The notes under the pieces are model-generated. The model worked only from the letters and a program-made list of their open reading frames with translations, did no database searches and was not told where the DNA came from. Of a stretch of DNA of 64,000 bases, positions 58,901 through 64,000 are shown piece by piece. The DNA comes from Streptomyces cellostaticus (lineage in GTDB: Bacteria; Actinomycetota; Actinomycetes; Streptomycetales; Streptomycetaceae). Position numbers and translations under genes: made by a program. The first letter of the stretch is position 1. Each line of letters starts with the position of its first letter. The stretch spans positions 1 through 64,000 of the forward strand of contig NZ_JALLIN010000035.1 of NCBI RefSeq assembly GCF_023630175.1. Direction: 5' to 3'.

Positions 58901-60605
58901 CTCCGAGATCGCGGGCGCCCCCGACGACGTGCCGGCGGCGGACACCGACGCCCCGAAGGCCTCCCTGCCCGCCCTGCGCGAGGCCTACCGAGCCGCCTCC
59001 CAGGTGTACGAGAAGGTCGGCGTCGGCGCCGACCTGCGCGCCGAGCAGGCCCGGGCGGAGAGCGACGAGAGCGCCGCCCGCGCCGAACTGGACCGCCTCA
59101 GCAACAAGGTCCGCACCCGCGCCGAGCAACTGCTCCAGTCACCGGACGGCTCCGACGGCCCCTCCCGGCAGGCGGCCGCCGCACGCGCGGAGGAGCTGGT
59201 CCAGCTCCTGGAGACCCGTATGTCCACCGCGAGCGAGCAGCTCGGCCGGCTGCGCGGCGAGGCCGAGCGGCACGCCCCCGAGGACGGCGGGGCGCACACC
59301 GAGCTGTCCGGGGAGCTCACCCCGCGCGACGCCGGGCACGCCCAGGCCCTGCTGCGCACCGCGACGGCCGAACTCACCGCCCGCACCGAGGCGCTGGCCG
59401 AGGCCCGGGAGGCGCACGCTGAGCTGCTGGAGGGCCACCGGGCCGCGGAGGACGCCGCCGGCGGCTTCGAGGAAGTCGCCGCCCTCCTGCGCGACCTGCT
59501 GCGCGAGCACACCGCCGACGAGGAGCAGGACGAGCCGGAGCCCTACCCCGGCAGCCTGGAGGAGGCCCGGCACTCGGCCGCCGAGGCCCGCCGTTCCCTG
59601 CGCGGCTGCGCCACCGACCTGTCCGCCGCCGAGACGGCCGTGCGCGAGGCGAGCGACGTGCTCGTGCGGCACGCCAACTCCACGCGGTACGAGCAGGTAC
59701 GCACCCCCGCCCGGCAGCAGATCCGCGAGCTGCCCGCCTCCGCGCTGCCCGAGCACGCGCAGAAGTGGGCGGACGCCTTCGCGCCCCGCCTGCGTGTCCT
59801 CACCGACGAACTCGCCCAGTTGGAGCGCAACCGGGACTCGATCGTCGACCGGCTCCGAGGACTGGTCGAGTCGGCCCTGGCCACCCTGCGCTCCGCCCAG
59901 CGGCTCTCCCGTCTCCCGGAAGGGCTCGGCGAGTGGTCCGGACAGGAGTTCCTCCGCGTCCGCTTCGAGGAGCCCGACCAGGCGACGCTCACCGAGCGGC
60001 TCGGCGAGGTCATCGACGAGGCCACGCGCGCGGCCGTGAAGAAGAACTCCGACCTGCGGCGCGACGGCATGTCGCTGCTGCTGCGCGGTGTCGCGGCCGC
60101 GCTGCAGCCGAAGGGCGTGGCCGTGGAGATCCTCAAGCCGGACGCCGTGCTGCGTGCCGAGCGTGTCCCCGTCGGCCAGATGGGCGACGTGTTCTCCGGC
60201 GGACAGCTCCTCACCGCCGCCATCGCCCTGTACTGCACGATGGCCGCCCTGCGCTCCAACGACCGGGGCCGCGACAAGCACCGGCACGCGGGGACGCTGT
60301 TCCTCGACAACCCGATCGGCCGCGCGAACGCCACCTACCTGCTGGAGCTCCAGCGGGCGGTGTCCGACGCACTGGGCGTGCAACTGCTGTACACCACCGG
60401 TCTGTTCGACACGACCGCGCTGGCCGAGTTCCCGCTGGTGATCCGGCTCCGCAATGACGCCGACCTCAGGGCGGGCCTGAAGTACATCAGCGTCGAGGAG
60501 CACCTCCGGCCCGGCCTGCCCCAGCAGCCGCAGGCCGGGGAGGCGGTGCACAGCGAGATCACGGCGACCCGCATGTTCAGACGGCCCGCCTCCGCGACCC
60601 CCTGA
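55938..60605 (+). CDS. SMC-like coiled-coil ATPase, 1555 residues
   Basis: A split-head ABC/SMC ATPase. Walker A is ENGGGKS with Lys69. An N-terminal head extends to about residue 310, then a very Ala/Arg/Glu-rich coiled coil. A compact hinge-like globule is at about 695-810 (VLATVEFLGEHGIPALPGWRYL, VDGVIITDPGTHARAREALG), then the returning coil and the C-terminal head. The ABC signature FSGGQ is at 1419-1423. Walker B LFLDN ends with Asn1458 where SMC proteins have Glu. This is the layout of MukB/MksB/JetC, larger than most MksB. It is the last of three genes; no TOPRIM nuclease (JetD/MksG) follows. Confidence 0.8.
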   Translation: MYELSRVRLYSIGPAGARYADTVLDLRGVGGPVPDPAPTQAEFFAEEPSGPPRRPAPAGVLFLENGGGKSVLLKLIFSVMLPGHRNTLGGASSGVLRKFLLADDCGHVALEWQHVQTGECVVVGKVSEWRGRQVSSDPRKFAEAWYSFRPGPGLSLDNLPVAESTAVRPPAEGSSGARGRRRTMKGFRDALTESGKAYPHLEVHWEEIHDRWIEHLGDLGLDPELFRYQREMNADEGEAAGLFAVKKDSDFTDLLLRAVTDTRDTDGLADLVSGFGNKLGRRAELIAERDFTAGSVDLLGKIVEAAGTRSRARDVHAGAERRTRGLARRLSARAVRERVRAADLAQRVTAAAYTVTHSEGARERSSLVAAELAYRHASLALAAAEKAAAAQKRELADARTLHSAWQAAEAVLRHRAAADRVARVSAAIQEAERDAAPALAARAKAAVDLVRALHAAAESAESLANEGEERSAALQEVGESGYRDSTAAATEGQRARSEAGHLRQRLTEVEQETAEAVRAGWLDDSAPDADPARAALAASDAEKTAVAAWDAAREAAGRATDQAREAASAEARAELTAARAADAATAAERAHDAERRLAETLAAEDRLAELLSLPAATGAARPGVPAPRSGTADPSTRAGDPPDATGPRAEGPLGAEELDRYADELRELLDDAVSAAERHLFDLRTAAADDARILGALGDGGLLPPGPDVLATVEFLGEHGIPALPGWRYLAQAVDPADHARVLAARPELVDGVIITDPGTHARAREALGDAALLPRSAVAVGTAAALLAPTPAPGTTPGDVFLVPPNPAMHDEHAADEERQALRARASDRDEEIRALAARLGRDRELAARLVSWRTGCPAGRLTELGDAAREARAFAEESEAELAETRVARAEADETAAEATQVRDERQEAAQRARRSADALAGLAFRLRERAGWQVRLRELADEAAESEARAQACLERARAADEDRRAAQRAADDARRTARALRAERSEIAGAPDDVPAADTDAPKASLPALREAYRAASQVYEKVGVGADLRAEQARAESDESAARAELDRLSNKVRTRAEQLLQSPDGSDGPSRQAAAARAEELVQLLETRMSTASEQLGRLRGEAERHAPEDGGAHTELSGELTPRDAGHAQALLRTATAELTARTEALAEAREAHAELLEGHRAAEDAAGGFEEVAALLRDLLREHTADEEQDEPEPYPGSLEEARHSAAEARRSLRGCATDLSAAETAVREASDVLVRHANSTRYEQVRTPARQQIRELPASALPEHAQKWADAFAPRLRVLTDELAQLERNRDSIVDRLRGLVESALATLRSAQRLSRLPEGLGEWSGQEFLRVRFEEPDQATLTERLGEVIDEATRAAVKKNSDLRRDGMSLLLRGVAAALQPKGVAVEILKPDAVLRAERVPVGQMGDVFSGGQLLTAAIALYCTMAALRSNDRGRDKHRHAGTLFLDNPIGRANATYLLELQRAVSDALGVQLLYTTGLFDTTALAEFPLVIRLRNDADLRAGLKYISVEEHLRPGLPQQPQAGEAVHSEITATRMFRRPASATP

Positions 60606-60667
60606 TCGAGGCCGGCGGGACGGTGCCGGGGGCCGGCCGGGCCGGACGCGCCGTCCGGCTCGGCCCG

Positions 60668-61198
60668 TCAGGGGTGCGAGAGCCGCCCGGTGCCGCCCCG
60701 CCGGGTTATCCGCGCCTGCTCCCGCAGGGTGGCCCGCTCCTGACGCCGACGGGCCCGCCGCTCACGGCGCAGCGTCCGGGCCGTGCTGCTCGGCTCGGAG
60801 ACCACGCCGTACCGCTGGTTCCACACCTGGCGGGTCACCCAGACGTCGGCCACGCCCCAGGTGGCGACGATCGTGCTGACCACACTGCTGATCACCATCG
60901 GGAAGGCCAGCCAGGACCCGGCCATCGTGCACAGGAAGGCCACCACCGCCTGGATCAGCGTGACCGAGGCGATCAGCACCGCCCGCACCGCCGAGGTGCG
61001 CACCGGGTCGGGCAACCGGCGCCGCCGCGCGGGCTCCTCGACCCACAACTGCCTCTCCCGCTGCCGGAATCCGCGTTCGGACTGCCCGGTGCTCTCCTGC
61101 GCCGGAATGTCGCGATCCGGTGCTTCCGGGTGCCGCCGCACCGACGAGCGCTCCGCCACGCTCTCCGCCGTCGATCCGCGCCGCTCCGCCGTGCCCAT
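60668..61198 (-). CDS. Two-helix membrane protein, hypothetical
   Basis: A 176-residue protein. The hydrophilic N terminus (about 65 residues) is followed by two adjoining hydrophobic helices (AVLIASVTLIQAVVAFLCTMAGSWLAFPMVISSVVSTIVATWGVADVWV) and a strongly basic C terminus (RTLRRERRARRRQERATLREQARITRR). It is probably inner-membrane with a nucleic-acid- or lipid-contacting tail. The ATG at 61198 has GGGGAGTG upstream. It is convergent with the SMC-like gene, 62 nt between stops, and seems unrelated to it. Confidence 0.7.
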   Translation of the reverse strand: MGTAERRGSTAESVAERSSVRRHPEAPDRDIPAQESTGQSERGFRQRERQLWVEEPARRRRLPDPVRTSAVRAVLIASVTLIQAVVAFLCTMAGSWLAFPMVISSVVSTIVATWGVADVWVTRQVWNQRYGVVSEPSSTARTLRRERRARRRQERATLREQARITRRGGTGRLSHP

Positions 61199-61616
61199 CA
61201 CCGTGTCACTCCCCACCGCCGGCGGGCCCCTTGCCCCGTTGTCCGAAGACGCCGACTCCCTGTGGCTGCCCGGCTTGCGCGCTTTTACGCCGCCGGGGTG
61301 CGGGATGCGGCTCCTGCATCCGATTCCGCCCCCATTGCCCATCGAGGAAGACGAGCATCGCGCCGTAAAGATTCCCGACGGCGAAAAATTCAGGCCAACC
61401 AATTGTCCGTACTCCTCCGGCCGCTCGCGTCGCGAGCCCCCGCATCCCGGGCGCAAAGTCCCGCAATGCCCGGACAACTCGTCATCTCTCGCCCCCGGTA
61501 CGGACGTTCGCACGCCAGATGCGTCTTCGAGTCGACCGCGCCGCGGTAGTAGGCTCACGCCGTTTGTTGACGCACATGTGCGCCCCCGTCCGGCGGGGGT
61601 CGAGCTGGGGGAGGCC
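61199..61616. other. Divergent intergenic region before cvnA
   Basis: These 418 nt separate the small membrane protein (minus) from cvnA (plus). They include AT-richer patches near 61370-61400 that may hold promoters. I found no gene, strong palindrome or repeat. Confidence 0.5.
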
Positions 61617-64000
61617 ATGCGCTTTCGCGGGAAGTCGATCCGCCGGAAGATCGTGGCGCTGCTTCTCGTGCCGCTGGTGTCCCTGACCGCTGTCTGGGGC
61701 TTCGCCACGGTGCTCACGGGGCGTGAGGTCACCCGGCTCTTCAGCGTGTCCGACATCGTGCGGCACATCGGCCACCCCATCGAGGACGCCGCCCGCGGCC
61801 TGCAGCAGGAACGCCGCCAGACCCTCGTCTACCTCGCCGATCCGCGCGCGGCCGACGCCCTCGCGGCGCTCCACCGCACCCGCAGCGCGACCGACCGCTC
61901 CCTGGCCGAGATACGCGAGCACGCCCGGGACGGGGAGGTCGTCGACGGCATGGACGGGGACGACGGCGAACGTCTGACCACGGTCCTGGACGCCTTCGAC
62001 GGCCTCGACTCCCTGCGCCGCGGTGTCGAGGCGCGCACGGTCAGCCGGGCCCAGGCCTTCGACCGCTACAACCGCCTCATCGACCCCTGCTTCACCCTGC
62101 TGGCCTCCCTCGACGGCATCGACAGCGTCGAGACGGACGAGCAGGCACGCGCCCTCGTCAACCTCACCCGAGCCCGCGAACTCCTGGCCCGCGAGGACGC
62201 GTTGCTCGGCTCCGCGCTGGTGGTGGGCAAGGTCTCCCGCGACGAGACCCGGAACGTATCCGACCTCGTCGCCCAACGCGAGCTGCTCTACGACATCAGC
62301 CTGCCGCAGCTCCCCGCCTCCGAGCGCGACCGTTACGAGCGCTTCTGGGAGAACGCCACCACCGCCTCGCTGCTGGCGGCCGAGCAGTCCGTCACCGGCA
62401 CCGGTCCCGGAAGCCCGCGCGGCGTCACCGCGCGGAGCTGGGACGCCGGCGCGGCCGGAGTTCTCGACGAACTCGGCACCCTCGACGACCAGGCCGCGGA
62501 ACGGCTCCAGGACCGGACGCGACCCGTGGCCGTCGGCGTGATCGCGCAGGCGGCCGTCACGGGGGTCCTCGGCCTGGTCGCCCTCCTGGTGTCCGTGGTC
62601 CTGTCCGTGCGCTTCGGCCGAGGTCTCGTGCGTGACCTGCGCAAGCTGCGCCTGGAGGCGCACGAGGCGTCGGGAGTGCGGCTTCCCGGCGTGATGCGCC
62701 GCCTCTCCGCCGGTGAACAGGTCGACGTGGAGACCGAGGTGCCGCGGCTGGAGTACGAAAAGAACGAGATCGGCGAGGTCGGGCAGGCCCTCAACACCCT
62801 GCAGCGCGCCGCCGTCGAGGCCGCGGTGAAGCAGGCCGAACTGCGGTCCGGTGTCTCCGACGTGTTCGTCAACCTCGCGCGGCGCAGCCAGGTCCTGCTG
62901 CACAAGCAGCTGACCCTGCTCGACACCATGGAGCGCAGGACCGAGGACACCGACGAACTCGCCGACCTCTTCCGGCTGGACCACCTCACCACCCGTATGC
63001 GCCGGCACGCCGAGGGCCTGGTGATCCTCTCCGGTGCGGCACCGTCGCGGCAGTGGCGCCGCCCCGTGCAGCTCATGGACATCGTCCGGGCCGCCGTCGC
63101 CGAGGTGGAGGACTACGAGCGCATCGAGGTCCGGCGCCTGCCGAGGGTCGCCGTCACCGGCCCGGCGGTCGCCGACGTCACGCATCTGGTGGCCGAACTC
63201 CTGGAGAACGCCACCGTCTTCTCGCCGCCGCACACCGCAGTCCAGGTCCTCGGTGAGCGGGTCGCCAACGGCTTCACCCTGGAGATCCACGACCGGGGGC
63301 TCGGCATGACCGCCGAGGCGCTGCTGGACGCCAACCTCCGGCTCGCCGAGACCCCCGAGTTCGAGCTCTCCGACACGGACCGGCTCGGCCTCTTCGTGGT
63401 CAGCCGCCTCGCCCAGCGCCAGAACGTCCGGGTCTCCCTGCAACCGTCCCCCTACGGCGGCACCACCGCCGTCGTCTTCCTCCCCGACCTGCTGCTGTCC
63501 GACGACGTCCCGGACACCAACGGCATCGGCTTCCGCCTCGACCGCGCCCGCCCGGCGAAGGAGGCCGGACGGGCCGGGGGACTCGACCCCGCCCGGCCCC
63601 AGGCGCCCGCGCCGCTCCCCGGCCTGCCCACCTCCCTGCTGGACGGGCCGGTCGAGCTGGAGGCGCCGGTGGACCTGGACGCCATCGACGACTTCCCCGG
63701 CGCCCTGACGGACGAGGAGAGCGAACGCGGCCACCTGTTCCGTTCCCGCCGGACCCGGGACCACGCCGACGAACGGCGGATCGCACGGTCGGACGGCCCC
63801 CGTCCGCCGGTCCCTCCGAGCATCGCCGACAGCCCGGACCCCGACCGCACCGGCGGCCCCGTGCCGCTGCCCCGGCGCCAGACGCCCAAGCTGGTCAGCT
63901 CGCACGGCCGGCCCGTCGTCGAGCAGCGCGCCCGGCGCGGCGACCCCGACGACCAGCCCGCCCCCGGCCCGCGCCGCCCCGACACCACCGGACCGGCCCC
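61617..64000 (+). CDS. cvnA: CvnA sensor-like histidine kinase, 5' part (runs off the window)
   Basis: The first 794 codons of a conservon kinase. A membrane helix at residues about 10-30 (KIVALLLVPLVSLTAVWGFATVL) is followed by an extracellular nitrate/nitrite-sensing-like (NIT) domain to about 300, a second helix (VIAQAAVTGVLGLVALLVSVVLSVRFG), a HAMP segment, and a dimerisation region (VFVNLARRSQVLLHKQLTLLDTMERR). The HATPase_c domain has N-box ELLENATVFSPP, G1 EIHDRGLGMT and GLFVVSRLA. A Pro/Arg-rich tail starts about residue 625. The ATG at 61617 follows GGGGGAGG. Confidence 0.9.
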   Translation, partial: MRFRGKSIRRKIVALLLVPLVSLTAVWGFATVLTGREVTRLFSVSDIVRHIGHPIEDAARGLQQERRQTLVYLADPRAADALAALHRTRSATDRSLAEIREHARDGEVVDGMDGDDGERLTTVLDAFDGLDSLRRGVEARTVSRAQAFDRYNRLIDPCFTLLASLDGIDSVETDEQARALVNLTRARELLAREDALLGSALVVGKVSRDETRNVSDLVAQRELLYDISLPQLPASERDRYERFWENATTASLLAAEQSVTGTGPGSPRGVTARSWDAGAAGVLDELGTLDDQAAERLQDRTRPVAVGVIAQAAVTGVLGLVALLVSVVLSVRFGRGLVRDLRKLRLEAHEASGVRLPGVMRRLSAGEQVDVETEVPRLEYEKNEIGEVGQALNTLQRAAVEAAVKQAELRSGVSDVFVNLARRSQVLLHKQLTLLDTMERRTEDTDELADLFRLDHLTTRMRRHAEGLVILSGAAPSRQWRRPVQLMDIVRAAVAEVEDYERIEVRRLPRVAVTGPAVADVTHLVAELLENATVFSPPHTAVQVLGERVANGFTLEIHDRGLGMTAEALLDANLRLAETPEFELSDTDRLGLFVVSRLAQRQNVRVSLQPSPYGGTTAVVFLPDLLLSDDVPDTNGIGFRLDRARPAKEAGRAGGLDPARPQAPAPLPGLPTSLLDGPVELEAPVDLDAIDDFPGALTDEESERGHLFRSRRTRDHADERRIARSDGPRPPVPPSIADSPDPDRTGGPVPLPRRQTPKLVSSHGRPVVEQRARRGDPDDQPAPGPRRPDTTGPA

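Noticed and set aside
61482..63905. 807-codon minus-strand ORF opposite cvnA
   Set aside because: The plus strand encodes an unmistakable CvnA kinase with N and G boxes. The antisense ORF is a third-position GC artefact.
1..64000. CRISPR array, prophage, integrase, rRNA, tRNA or biosynthetic gene cluster
   Set aside because: No regularly spaced repeats, phage structural or integrase genes, rRNA/tRNA signatures, or PKS/NRPS/terpene enzymes were seen.

Overview
The window looks like chromosomal DNA of a Streptomyces. Base composition is very GC-rich with G/C in third codon positions, and the gene set is genus-typical: conservon (cvn) signalling genes, the sporulation pair smeA/sffA, rbpA, Ppm1 and many membrane proteins. 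From memory, gene order from about 10 to 42 kb follows the S. coelicolor stretch around SCO1415-SCO1446. That is recollection, not a search result. There is no biosynthetic gene cluster, prophage, CRISPR array or tRNA that I can see, so this is mostly core chromosome.

Layout. 1-1006: tail of a cvnA sensor kinase, then cvnB and cvnC, with no cvnD following. 1.2-8.1 kb: a 168-bp inverted-repeat element, a frameshifted secreted-protein gene, a nitrilase-family hydrolase plus an IaaM-like amino-acid monooxygenase, an LLM-class oxidoreductase, a DUF5995 protein and a uracil/purine permease. 8.3-11.4 kb: thioesterase, MFS exporter and a divergent ROK repressor around a perfect palindrome. 11.6-16.8 kb: an FMN riboswitch and ribE-ribM-ribBA-ribH, followed co-directionally by hisE, hisG and a PH-like membrane protein. 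16.8-19.4 kb: two overlapping CNNM/CorC-type genes behind a structured leader. 19.7-28.2 kb: a second 168-bp element, an EccA/CbxX-type AAA ATPase, a uridine-kinase-like protein, an amino-acid permease, a Tat-exported C39-like peptidase and a TetR regulator. 28.3-35.4 kb: acyl-CoA dehydrogenase, Lrp, amidohydrolase, Ppm1, FxsA and RbpA with a SigR-type promoter. 35.7-42.1 kb: MFS, GDPD, YczE with a divergent MocR regulator, sffA and smeA. 42.4-48.0 kb: ankyrin and HEAT-repeat proteins and a glycosyltransferase pair with an SGNH hydrolase. 47.9-53.3 kb: a 5-oxoprolinase operon (pxpA, pxpB, pxpC, a DUF1445 protein, an MFS) with a divergent GntR. 53.5-60.6 kb: a three-gene SMC-like operon. 60.7-64.0 kb: a small membrane protein and the start of a second cvnA.

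Most notable points. (1) A 508/292/1555-residue trio has the layout of a kleisin-KITE-SMC complex (MukBEF/MksBEF/Wadjet type). Its SMC-like ATPase has Asn after the Walker B Asp, and no JetD/MksG-like nuclease gene is adjacent. (2) Two gene-free gaps, at 11.6 and 28.3 kb, each hold a nearly identical tandem of DasR/chitinase-promoter-like boxes but no chitinase gene. A single related box precedes the C39-like peptidase. I read the gaps as relics of lost chitinase genes. (3) A 168-bp inverted-repeat element occurs twice, plus one degenerate copy, and each time its terminal CTAG supplies the stop codon of the adjacent gene.
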